Assembly: GCA_020744225.1 (NCBI GenBank)
Contig: JAGMWG010000003.1
Span: 434,001 to 498,000, forward strand
Direction: 5' to 3'
Origin: Paraphoma chrysanthemicola
Lineage: Eukaryota > Ascomycota > Dothideomycetes > Pleosporales > Phaeosphaeriaceae
DNA length: 64,000 nucleotides
Both the position numbers and the translations under genes were made by a program. Under the pieces are notes generated by a model. That model was not told the origin of the DNA. It made no database searches and saw nothing but the letters and a program-made list of their open reading frames with translations. This document shows positions 44,465 to 54,013 of this stretch, in pieces; position 1 is the stretch's first letter, and every line of letters begins with the position of its first letter.

Positions 44465-45508
44465 TTATGCAAATCCCTTCATCTCCTTGCCACGCCACCA
44501 CTGCCTCCATTTTGCATTTCTCTTGGGCGACGCGAGCTTTCCGGGCTTGACAATCTGCACATCGACGTCTTCGTCAGCCCAGCCCGAAGTAGAACGTGAT
44601 CCTTTTTCCGCTGGTTTCCCTTGACGGATGATGCGGACTGCCACCTGCTGCTCGACAACGTTCGGGCTCCAGCGTGGGTGAGATTTCTTCCATACAATCG
44701 CCTCTATGGCAATTGTGACCGACGGGCCGAAGCTTTTCATCCAGTCAACTGTGTGCCACCGCTTCCATGCCTCGACATCGACTTGAAAATCGGTTCTGGT
44801 CCTATAAAGTGTCCAGCGGTATATCATATCCTGACACTGGAAACCCACGCCTTCTAGATTTGGAATGCGGTCCCGCAAAAGCTGGAGCTCGGAGTTGGTG
44901 AAGTAGCGATAGGAGTTGGGCCCAGCCAGAGTGATGCGTCGCAAGCTCTCGACTCGTTTGGGGTCCTTGTCGGCCAGGTGATCCAGCCAGGGTCGCAGGT
45001 CGTGAGGATGGATTGAGACCACGCTCTTGCGGAGGAAGAATTCTTGCGTCTCATTGCGGATCATCTTGTTCGACGCGGCCAGGCCCCAGAATCCTATCGG
45101 CTCGGGAGGGGCATAGATCTTGTATGTGCAGCGGTCTTCTTCTTCACACATTCCTGACCATTTGGGATTGGCGCAGAGCAAAGGCGACGCTGAGCTGGGA
45201 GCGCGACATGGTGTCCAGGTGAATTTGGAGGTTTTGACGTATTCGGAGCCGTGATGGTGCACGTGAATGACGGTGGTATCGCACAGGTGGGAGTAGATCT
45301 GCAGTCTAAGTTCCGCGGGCAGGCCCGATAGAGTGGCATATGGATTGGTCGGTGTGCGAAATGTTGAAGCAGGGTGTTCGTCAAGCCCGGCAGTGTCGTC
45401 TTGGGCACTCTGTGCCTTTGAAGACTTGACTTTCGTTGGACGCTTGCGGACCGGAGCTGTGCTGCCGGCAAGGTCAGAATGCGGGCGCTTTTTACCCACG
45501 GATGCCAT
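44465..45508 (-). CDS. F-box-like fungal protein with nuclear localisation signal
   Basis: The 347-residue intronless product starts MASVGKKRPHSDL; the ATG at 45556, 16 codons earlier, is possible. A basic stretch (KKRPHSD...VRKRPTKVKSSK) looks like a nuclear signal. Near residues 60-75, LSGLPAELRLQIYSHLCD matches the degenerate F-box start found in many fungal proteins. The region after it has several Trp and Cys residues, and the tail is basic (PKRNAKWRQWWRGKEM). Such proteins may be Skp1-binding adaptors, but the partner is unknown. Confidence 0.75.
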   Translation of the reverse strand: MASVGKKRPHSDLAGSTAPVRKRPTKVKSSKAQSAQDDTAGLDEHPASTFRTPTNPYATLSGLPAELRLQIYSHLCDTTVIHVHHHGSEYVKTSKFTWTPCRAPSSASPLLCANPKWSGMCEEEDRCTYKIYAPPEPIGFWGLAASNKMIRNETQEFFLRKSVVSIHPHDLRPWLDHLADKDPKRVESLRRITLAGPNSYRYFTNSELQLLRDRIPNLEGVGFQCQDMIYRWTLYRTRTDFQVDVEAWKRWHTVDWMKSFGPSVTIAIEAIVWKKSHPRWSPNVVEQQVAVRIIRQGKPAEKGSRSTSGWADEDVDVQIVKPGKLASPKRNAKWRQWWRGKEMKGFA

Positions 45509-45971
45509 AATGTCGTGGAAATATGTGTTGAAGGCGGTATGCTGTCTGCGTGCCACAGACGTGTCGCCGATTATATAGTTGAAGTTCGATTCCGTATGCG
45601 ATGCTTCCAGAGAGGCAGCAGCGCTAAAACAGGACTAGGCCTAGGCAGAAACGCGTGATCACGAGTCGGCGCGACAGATGCCTTCCACGGCGGTGAATCA
45701 AGTTCCTGCATTGACGACGCTTAGGCAGTGATTTCCGTTTTTGTACTTGTCTCTGAAGTATCTCAAGGATTTACGCACAATGCGAAACGATGCATCAAGG
45801 CGACAGTTCTTACCACGTTTAGCGCGATCGGGCTCATGGATGACGTGCATGCGCGATCGCGGGAAGACGCGACGTTAGTCCTGCTTCACACTTGCCCGAC
45901 AACTCGACAGTGAACCCATGCAGACTCAGGTCACCACGTTAAACTTTCTTAAGAACATCTCTGCACCCACC
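45509..45971. promoter_or_regulatory. Divergent promoter region, F-box-like gene and polymerase eta
   Basis: Two head-to-head genes start on either side of about 480 bp, so both promoters lie here. No TATA element stands out. Confidence 0.45.
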
Positions 45972-45980
45972 ATGCCGTGA
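45972..45980 (+). promoter_or_regulatory. Two-codon uORF (ATG CCG TGA) before polymerase eta
   Basis: CACCATGCC is a near-ideal start context and is followed at once by TGA, so initiation would make only Met-Pro. The main ATG (45992) begins 11 nt after the stop. Whether it lies in the mRNA depends on the transcription start, which is not known. Confidence 0.6.
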
Positions 45981-45991
45981 TCGTGGGCAGC

Positions 45992-48157
45992 ATGTCGTCG
46001 CCAGCGCCCAATTACGCATCCTCGCCCTTCTCCATCACCTCCCCACGGCGCATACCCAAATCCAAGTTCACGTACAAGCAGCTGCACCAGCTGAAGTCGT
46101 TCAGCCCGCAAACACCCCTCAGAATCATCGCACACGTCGATCTTGACGCATTCTACGCACAATGCGAGACTATCCGCCTCGGCATCGATCCGTCGCTGCC
46201 CCTCGCCGTGCAGCAGTGGCAGGGTCTCATCGCCATCAACTACCCGGCCCGCGCATTCGGTCTCAGCCGCCATGTCACATCAGCCGAAGCTCTCAAGCAA
46301 TGCCCAAGCCTCATAATGCAGCATGTGGCGACGTGGAAAGAGGGCGATGAGAAATGGGCGTACCATGAGGATTCCTTCAAGAATATGGCCACGCACAAAG
46401 TCAGCTTGGATCCATATCGCATGGAATGCCGGAAGATTTTGAAGTGCATAAAGGAATCACTGCCGGAGAAGGAGCAGCGTGTGGAGAAAGCGAGCATCGA
46501 TGAGGTGTTCATGGATCTGAGCGCCCAGGTGCACACAATCCTGCTGGAGCGGTACCCAGAGCTGAGAGGGCCGGCGCCCTATGATGACCCGACGGAACGA
46601 CTACCAAAAGTGCCTACAACTGTCCTTGACTGGGCCGCCGACGCTCTCGTCGAGACGGGCGAAGAAAATGGCGAGGACCGAGATCCTGATTGGGACGATG
46701 TGTGTATGGTCATTGCGTCTGAAATCGTGCGAGATGTTCGCAAGAACATCAAAGACACCCTTGGCTACACGTGCTCTGGCGGAGTGGCAAAGAACAAGAT
46801 GCTCGCCAAACTGGGGTCAGGTTACAAGAAGCCGAATCAACAGACCGTTATCCGTAATCGCGCCATCAAGCACTTCCTATCCGATATGAAGTTCACGAAG
46901 ATTCGTATGCTCGGCGGCAAACTCGGCGACGAGGTTGTCGCCATGTTTGGCTCGGACAAAGTTAAAGACCTGATGGACCAGCCGCTAGACCAGCTAAAGA
47001 AGCTAGGCGACGATACAGGCAGTTGGCTGTACGGTATCATACGAGGCGAAGACAATAGCGAGGTCAATCCGAGAACTCAGATCAAAAGCATGTTGTCCGC
47101 CAAGTCATTCAGACCTGCCATCAACTCCTTTGAGCAAGGCGTGCGTTGGCTGCGCATCTTTGCGGCTGATATCTTCTCTAGGTGCGTCGAAGAGGGCGTT
47201 CTGGAGAATAAGAGAAGACCAAAGACCATCAACTTGCACCACAGACAAGGAGCACAGACCAGAAGTCGGCAGGCGCCAATTCCGCAGGGCAAACCGCTTT
47301 CGGAATCCATCCTGTTTGATCTCGCTAAAAACCTTCTCGCACAAGTGATCGTAGACGGACGTGCATGGCCTTGCGCGAACTTGTCCTTGAGTGTTGGAGG
47401 CTTCGAGGATGGTATCTCGAACAACAAAGGTATTGGTGGGTTCCTTGTCCGAGGTGAAGAGGCCAAAGCTATGATGTCAACTGGCAGGTCAATAAGTACT
47501 GGCGAGCCTCCGACGAAAAGGAGAAGAACCAAAGGCAACATTGCCCAATTCTTTGGCCCCAACAACGACAAGAAGAAAGACTTCGATGCTGCTAGGGCTA
47601 TACTCATGAAAGCGCATAGCGAATCCACTCGGGAAGACACAGAGCCAGATACTGAAGCGCAGGACGAAGAGGACTTGTTCGAAGATGAACAGCCCACCGA
47701 GCATTCAAGGCCTTCCACTCCTATCAAAGTGCGTCAGGATTCTGATTCTGGAATGGACAGGTCCGGGACGCCGCCTTCTGCGCAGCCACCACCTGGCGCT
47801 CACTATTTGCCAACTCGCACAGATACGCCAGAGTTGCCAAAAACCCTTTCGGCTCATACGAACCAGCGGGTCACTCTAGACAATTACTTCTGTGCGCAAT
47901 GTAACCTGAACATGCCCAGAGAGGAGAAGGCAGAGCACATAGACTACCATTTTGCTCTCGACCTGTCGAAGGAATTGCGAGATGAAGACCGGAATCCAAC
48001 GCCCCTACCTCAAGCTACTGCACCGACTGCGCGAAAATCTGCGAGTGTGCAAAAGGCGCCAAGAGGAAGAGGCCGCCCGCCTGGCAGTGGTGGTGCTAGT
48101 CGAAATGCCGGTACAGAGAAAGGACAAGCAAAACTCGCTTTTGGACGGCAAGGCTGA
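45992..48157 (+). CDS. RAD30: DNA polymerase eta (Rad30), translesion Y-family polymerase
   Basis: Nuclear polymerase that copies past UV dimers. The 721-residue intronless product carries HVDLDAFYAQCE with the catalytic aspartates at about residues 50 and 52, and SIDEVFMDL at 168-176. The eta-specific helix-hairpin and little-finger regions follow (YTCSGGVAKNKMLAKLGSGY, KFTKIRMLGGKLG). The C-terminal part has a UBZ3 zinc finger (CAQCN...H...H, C-2-C-11-H-3-H, about 631-656), an AT-hook-like PRGRGRPPG and a degenerate PIP-like end QAKLAFG. A second QFFG motif lies in NIAQFFGPN. The start ATG is 45992; the frame is open 5 codons further up, but only from GTG. Confidence 0.97.
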   Translation: MSSPAPNYASSPFSITSPRRIPKSKFTYKQLHQLKSFSPQTPLRIIAHVDLDAFYAQCETIRLGIDPSLPLAVQQWQGLIAINYPARAFGLSRHVTSAEALKQCPSLIMQHVATWKEGDEKWAYHEDSFKNMATHKVSLDPYRMECRKILKCIKESLPEKEQRVEKASIDEVFMDLSAQVHTILLERYPELRGPAPYDDPTERLPKVPTTVLDWAADALVETGEENGEDRDPDWDDVCMVIASEIVRDVRKNIKDTLGYTCSGGVAKNKMLAKLGSGYKKPNQQTVIRNRAIKHFLSDMKFTKIRMLGGKLGDEVVAMFGSDKVKDLMDQPLDQLKKLGDDTGSWLYGIIRGEDNSEVNPRTQIKSMLSAKSFRPAINSFEQGVRWLRIFAADIFSRCVEEGVLENKRRPKTINLHHRQGAQTRSRQAPIPQGKPLSESILFDLAKNLLAQVIVDGRAWPCANLSLSVGGFEDGISNNKGIGGFLVRGEEAKAMMSTGRSISTGEPPTKRRRTKGNIAQFFGPNNDKKKDFDAARAILMKAHSESTREDTEPDTEAQDEEDLFEDEQPTEHSRPSTPIKVRQDSDSGMDRSGTPPSAQPPPGAHYLPTRTDTPELPKTLSAHTNQRVTLDNYFCAQCNLNMPREEKAEHIDYHFALDLSKELRDEDRNPTPLPQATAPTARKSASVQKAPRGRGRPPGSGGASRNAGTEKGQAKLAFGRQG

Positions 48158-48543
48158 GCCTGCTCTATCCAAGGTACCTCAGAGGTATATAGCTTGCTTT
48201 CTTTTTCAGCTTGGCTTGATCTTTGACAGTATCTGCCTTGAAGACTGCCTGCAGTTGTGGTGCACCTAGCCTTGCTGCAACTCACCGGAGACGAATACGG
48301 TTAAAGGCAGCTGCAGCCATGTCGCTTCATTACGAGCACCAAACAACTGTTTTCAACATGGTTGGTTCGGTCTCAGCGCCATGCACATAAGTCGGCGGAC
48401 TTTGAGGAGGAGCGGCTGTTTGCACTGCCCCAGGAGCGGCTAGATGTAACCTGCAAAATATGGTATATGAGCTCCCCCTCTAACAACCAAATTCTGGCAT
48501 GCTCCCTGCTCCAGTATTGCAACTACACGGCTCAATCACAGCC
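48158..48543. other. Intergenic
   Basis: 3' UTR of polymerase eta and promoter of the alpha-kinase gene. Short ORFs only. Confidence 0.45.
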
Positions 48544-51339
48544 ATGTCGGCCGGTATTTCGGGTCGGCCATCTGCATCAATGTCACGCTCACAGGTGACG
48601 CGGGAAGACATTCAAACCATGGCGGATCAGCTGCTAGCAGTTTCTCTCGCCCGGTCATCGGCCGTTGCTTCTTCAAACACAACATCTGCAACCATGTCGC
48701 GCTCTCGAGTGACACAGCAGGATGTTCAGACAATGTCAGATCAGCTGTCAGTTGTTTCCCGCTCTCGCTCCTCAGCGAAACCGATCGGTATGTCTCCGAG
48801 TTCAACGCTTTGTAGCAGCGATGCGTCTCGAACCATGAGCGTTCGCGAACACAACTCCGGTTTGGCCTCAGCCTCGGTGGCGAGGACCACTTCGACATCG
48901 TCTCGAACCCGTGAACGACTTCGTCAGGCCGAGTCAGAGCGAGATGAATTTCGACAAGCCATGATGAGGGAGCAAGCAAATGCGTCAGAGATGCGGCGTC
49001 TTGCCGAACGGAAGGAAGCAGTTGCTGAGCGGCTCAGACGCGAAGGCAACTCCGCCGCTGCTGGCCTCTCTGCTACTGACGCCAAGCTTCGGATGCTGGA
49101 GCTCGAGCGCGACGCACGAAAGGCCAGAGCAGAAAGGAGTGCACCCACAAAGGGTCTCTTTAAGAGAGCGTGTTCCACTGACTTGCTCTTTCTCATTGAC
49201 ACGACCGCTTCGATGTATAGTTACATTGACGCGGCGAAGAAGCAAGTACTGGACATCGTCAACGATATCAAGAACACCTTCCTCAACGATGTTGATGTAC
49301 GAATTGCTGTGGTCAGCTATAAGGACTACAACGATCACCGTCATTTGGAAACGATCGACTTCACAACTTCCGCAGACGAGGTGCGAAGCTTCATTGGAAT
49401 GCTTGAAGCTACTGGCGGGGGTGACACCCCTGAAGATGTTCTCGGAGCCTTCCAAGCAGCGCTGAATCTGTCCTGGAGTCAACATACGCGCTGCATAATC
49501 CACATCGCAGATGCTCCTGGTCACGGCAATGCAATACACAAGTGCACTGACGATGATCATCCTTCTCCTGAGATCCCAGCCATTGGTCGTACCTACGATA
49601 TGCTGCTGGCCAATATGATCACCAAAAGCATCAATTACACGTTCCTTCGAATCACTGATTTGACGGATCCCATGACATATATATTCTTCCAGAAGTATTC
49701 TGCTGCAGGTGCTGAGGGGACCCTGCATGAAACAAATCACTACTACCCGGAATCGCAGACCTCGATGCTCTCAGCATCGTGTGACTCAGCAATCACAGTC
49801 AGAGCGAAATTGCTGTTCACGGAAGAAGAATTGGGGACCACATACAACGCCTTGCGTCGACTCGTTGTCAGCAGTGTTACGTCCTCTGCGTCTCGCACGG
49901 CGGTACGAGTGTCCTCACTGCAATCGAGCAAAGCTTGGGCTAGCCGAACACCAAAGACAAAGCTTGCTATGCTCAGCGAAGAAGATGATGTAGCGGGAGA
50001 GATTGAGCTGGACACATCACCACCAGACTGGAATTCCCCAGGATGGCTTGACGAGAAGTTAATCGTGGAGGGCTTTTCACCCAACATCGTTGTCCATGGC
50101 GCAGGTACCCTGGATGACAAGATGGCCGATGACAACAATATTACCATGAGCGTATCCGAGCTGACCATCATGAAACGGTCGAAACCATTCGCCCAGGGTG
50201 CCTTGCGAGTTGCTTCCTATGCTCGCACCGCAGCGTCCGATAGCCGGTTTGTGGTCAAGTCATTCAAGCGTGGCGGAAAGCGCCTTGCGCATCTGGTCGA
50301 AGACATGCGCTGCCAAGCTCTTTGCAAATCTTTTGCACTTGAGTTCAACGCTTTGTCCAACGAAGAAAAGTCGATCGACTTCATCGCAACGACATGCTTC
50401 AAGGGCAAATCAGACCTCGACACCGACGCCGCAGACGATTGTCTCTCCCTCGAACCCTACATCCAAGGCACATACGTCAAGTACAACAACAACTGCGGCT
50501 GGGTCAACGAAGCCAAATCCGCCGATCGCTTCAACCAAGTCGCACAAGCTTTCTCGCACTTCACATTTGAGCGCTCTCAAGGCCGCTTCCTTGTCTGCGA
50601 TCTCCAAGGCGTCGGCTGCAACCTCACCGACCCAGCCATTCACACGCGCGACCCCGAACGCTTCAAGCTCACCGACTCGAATCTCGGCGAAGACGGGTTC
50701 AAATTCTTCTTCTCGACGCATACATGCAACGATATTTGCCAGACTTTGGCACTCAAGTCCCACGCTACGATGCTCCATCCCGGCGCCGTGCTCACGTTTC
50801 GCGAAACCTGGCCCTCGCTCAGCAAAACGACATGCTGCTCCAACAAACTCTGCGGCAAGATTATTCTGGTCTGGCTCGCGCACCAATCGAGTGAGTACGC
50901 CGGGTATCATTGGTGCTCGACGTGTTTTCCCCAGCTCGAAACGAGTAAGAAGAAATGGCTGTGTCTGGCTAGCGATGATGAAGGGGACGAGCATGAGTTT
51001 GAAGTCTCGACGTTCTTTTGGGAAAGCCAGGGACGTAGGACGCCGAGGAAGTGCGTTGAGCATTGTAGCGAGGACGAGCGCGTTCTTGATCGGGATAACT
51101 TGGCGATTGAGGTAGAGCCGTATGGAGAGGAGGCTGGTGTGTTGGATGGGTCGCCTCCTACTTACGTGTCGACTCCAGGGACTGATGCTGGGCCATCGAT
51201 CCCTGTTTCGACTGGCGTGGTACCAACGACGGCGGTTGGGAGGACTGCGACGGTGCGGAATTCGAGTAGTTTGTGGGGCAGGTTGAAGTCTGCGACGAAG
51301 ATTAAGAGGGCGAGTTCGAAGAATTTGTTGGGGCCTTGA
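48544..51339 (+). CDS. VWA-domain alpha-kinase (VwkA-like), 931 aa
   Basis: Atypical protein kinase fused to a von Willebrand A domain, as in Dictyostelium VwkA. Residues 1-80 hold two copies of a motif, MSRSQVTREDIQTMADQL and MSRSRVTQQDVQTMSDQL. A charged, probably coiled-coil segment follows (RERLRQAESERDEFRQAMM..., about 120-210). The VWA domain starts near residue 210 with LLFLIDTTASMYSY (MIDAS DxTxS) and contains TGGGDTPEDVLGAFQAAL. The alpha-kinase domain spans about 545-770 with RFVVKSFKRGG, ALEFNALS and the catalytic DLQGVG...LTDPAIHT. The tail is Ser/Thr/Pro-rich. An ATG 15 codons upstream (48499) is possible; I prefer 48544. The target is not known. Confidence 0.92.
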   Translation: MSAGISGRPSASMSRSQVTREDIQTMADQLLAVSLARSSAVASSNTTSATMSRSRVTQQDVQTMSDQLSVVSRSRSSAKPIGMSPSSTLCSSDASRTMSVREHNSGLASASVARTTSTSSRTRERLRQAESERDEFRQAMMREQANASEMRRLAERKEAVAERLRREGNSAAAGLSATDAKLRMLELERDARKARAERSAPTKGLFKRACSTDLLFLIDTTASMYSYIDAAKKQVLDIVNDIKNTFLNDVDVRIAVVSYKDYNDHRHLETIDFTTSADEVRSFIGMLEATGGGDTPEDVLGAFQAALNLSWSQHTRCIIHIADAPGHGNAIHKCTDDDHPSPEIPAIGRTYDMLLANMITKSINYTFLRITDLTDPMTYIFFQKYSAAGAEGTLHETNHYYPESQTSMLSASCDSAITVRAKLLFTEEELGTTYNALRRLVVSSVTSSASRTAVRVSSLQSSKAWASRTPKTKLAMLSEEDDVAGEIELDTSPPDWNSPGWLDEKLIVEGFSPNIVVHGAGTLDDKMADDNNITMSVSELTIMKRSKPFAQGALRVASYARTAASDSRFVVKSFKRGGKRLAHLVEDMRCQALCKSFALEFNALSNEEKSIDFIATTCFKGKSDLDTDAADDCLSLEPYIQGTYVKYNNNCGWVNEAKSADRFNQVAQAFSHFTFERSQGRFLVCDLQGVGCNLTDPAIHTRDPERFKLTDSNLGEDGFKFFFSTHTCNDICQTLALKSHATMLHPGAVLTFRETWPSLSKTTCCSNKLCGKIILVWLAHQSSEYAGYHWCSTCFPQLETSKKKWLCLASDDEGDEHEFEVSTFFWESQGRRTPRKCVEHCSEDERVLDRDNLAIEVEPYGEEAGVLDGSPPTYVSTPGTDAGPSIPVSTGVVPTTAVGRTATVRNSSSLWGRLKSATKIKRASSKNLLGP

Positions 51340-51597
51340 GTTGTCTCGGGGTCACAAGATCCATGCACAGCCATGGAAGCGGTAAGATTCACTCAGGACT
51401 AATCGAAGCCGAGTTCTTTGCCTACCTCGTTCTATCGTATTCGCTGAGGGTATCAAATGGCAATCATTGATCGCCACATAACGTACATAGCGTGATGACG
51501 TTCAGGAATCTCCTTTCCAGCTAATCAGTGCAAACCCATTGTCTCTAATGCGGCATGCATGTCTACCACAGAAATCATCCTTCCCGCATACCCTCCA

Positions 51598-54013
51598 TCA
51601 TACCATTCCCTGTCCTCCATCGTTCTTCGCCGTTTGCTCCTTTTTTTTCTTCACTGCTTTCACTTGCTTCTTCCATTCCACTTGTTCGCTTTCATTCTCC
51701 TTCTCCTTCGCTTCCTGTCTCGCTGCAATGCGCCGCAACATCTCGCTTTCCCCGTGTTCATACGGTGCTTGCCATAACCACAGCTTGCTGTCTGGCACCG
51801 TGATGTAGTAAGCAACAAGTAGAGCCGTAACGATGACCACGATGCTAATCGGCGCTACAAGAAAGGGTTAGTCACGAACATTACGATGGAAGGTAAGGAC
51901 TTGCTTGCTGTGCGCCACAATTGCCAGGTCGTGGGGTTACTGGTGTCTCCGGTGATTTCGGAAACGTTTTGGCCAAAGTAGGAGGTGAAGAAGGAGAGCG
52001 GGAGCTGGAAGGGGGTTAGTTAGTGTTACGATGCAAGGTAGTCTCAAAGTGGTCCCACGTGAACCGTGTCCAACCCGATGGTGCTGAGGATGAGGACTTA
52101 CGAATATGATTGTTACGACTGTGAACAACATGACAGCTTGGCCTTGCTTGGTTGTCGCTCGGGCTTCGGCTAAGCTGGCCAATTTAGATTTTAGATCGAG
52201 CAGATCTAGGGCCTAGACGCGACTGTCAGGAGTGGCAGCAGTGTAGGACAATTTGACAGTAGACTAACTGTTTTGTGCGTCGCTTGAGCATCTTCCATTA
52301 TGGACGAGGTCTCAGAGTGCCATTGTGCCAAGGTGTTACATGCGCGATTCAGATATTTTGCGCCACGCCCTTCGCTTAGACGACCAGCTATCTCGAACAA
52401 TCGATCTGCATCGAACTTCGCCTCGTATTTGTTTGGCGTTTCTTCGCTCAACTGCCACATACCAATTTGTGACAATGTTTGAGTCATCTGCATGAGAACT
52501 TTCCCCTGAGTGTCCAGCACATGTCGAATCATCTTCAGCTCATCGATGATATCTGCGACTTCAAGCATGAGTTTCATATCGTCGCGATCATCGAATGTTT
52601 TGAGGTTGTATTCGCCGTCGGCGTATCGCTTGTGGAACCGTTGGAATGACTCAGTTTGGTCGGCAGCCTAAAATTATGTCAGTCAGGATGGCTCACCCCT
52701 TACGTCCCGTTTGACGACTAGCAGTGCACAACCTTCTTGCTTATGACCCAGTTGTATGTCTCGACAATATCACAGAAGTTTCGATTCCGTTGACTGAACA
52801 GGTAGCCCATGGCGTGTTCCACGAATAGGCTCTGCATCTCCCAAACAGACCTGCAGGTGCTGATATGACGTATGATACTCCCGTAAAGACTCTGATAGTC
52901 CGGTAGCTCCTCTTTCTCCCACGGAAAAGACGTGATGATGGTCTCTGAGCTTCGAGTTAGTGTTGTCTCGGAGTAGCAAGAATAACGTACCGTCGTCAAG
53001 GATCCAGCACCAAAGCTGATCGACCATGAGTAGCAGACTGTCTTCCGCGGGCTCTCCCCCTCCATCAGCTGGTGATACTAGTCCAGTCCACTTTGAGATG
53101 GTTTGATCGCTGTCTCTGTCTTTCGTATCCTTGAGGGCGGGATAGTAGTACTGGTCCAAGGTCCTTCTCCGATGACAATCCTCTTGTTGTGAATTTAGCT
53201 CGGGCATCTTCTCCATGTAAGGGGGACGTGAGAACGTTTTTCGGATTTGGTCTTGTGATCTCGAATATGACCAGAACGTTTTACTGTTTCCCTCCTTCTT
53301 GTCTCCTTCCGTTCTAGAGTCCTCATGTTGACGAAATCTGCTGTATTTCATCCAAGCTAGGTATGGCAACTATGTGAAGTTAGGTCTCTAATATGGAAAG
53401 AGGCTTTGCGTTCTCGCAAAACTCACATATACTGTCAAAGGCGGCACCCAACGCCTATCCTCCTTCTCTGTCGTAGTACGAGACTCTGTTTGACCATGGC
53501 TTTCTGCAAATGTAACGCTTTTCGGTTGAGCAGATTCGTCCGGCGATGGTGAAACCAATGGCGACTTCAATGGTGCTTTCCTGCTTGGGGGATTGTTCGG
53601 CAAATCGTCCTCTTGACGAAGATCGCTGACACATGACGGCTCCAAATGAATAGCGTGCAGCGGCGTCTTACCATACCGCGACAGGATAGGGCGCACTTTC
53701 AAAGAGGAGATTTCAGTCTCCATGTAATACTTGAAGTTGCATTTTTTGAAGCATGTCTTGCTTATTCGTTAGGGTAAACAATCTTTTCGTGATTGAAATT
53801 AAGTGGGTATGTTCCTACATCTACTAAACTCAAGCTATTCCCTGGCACATGGATCCATCGAAGCCCAGTATCGTGTGGGGGAAATTTAGGGCTTTCGATA
53901 GAAAGGCTGTGTTGTGTCCTCGCAGTAATCTCGCCGGCCTCAATGATGTGAATATATGCGGCAGATTTTAGCAAATAGTGCTCCGGTAAGGGCTCATCAG
54001 AAAGTATGTCCAT
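51598..54013 (-). CDS. CorA-like Mg2+ transporter-type protein, fungal accessory subfamily
   Basis: Membrane protein of the fungal CorA-like group, often found with ankyrin repeats, which are not seen here. Eight exons (53819-54013, 53427-53756, 52991-53369, 52733-52944, 52269-52667, 52102-52212, 51905-52004, 51598-51854) sum to 660 residues. Hallmarks are GLRWIHVPGN, RRTLDQYYYP, SKWTGLVSP, LLMVDQLWCWILDD, a helical stalk, and a C-terminal pair of membrane segments (AVMLFTVVTIIF and ISIVVIVTALLVAYYI). Between them is SYFGQNVSEITGD in place of the GMN loop of bacterial CorA. The last intron (51855-51904) needs a GC donor (A|GCAAGT), because the alternative GT gives a stop. Expected in the plasma membrane; transport of Mg2+ is uncertain since GMN is changed to GQN. 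Confidence 0.9.
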
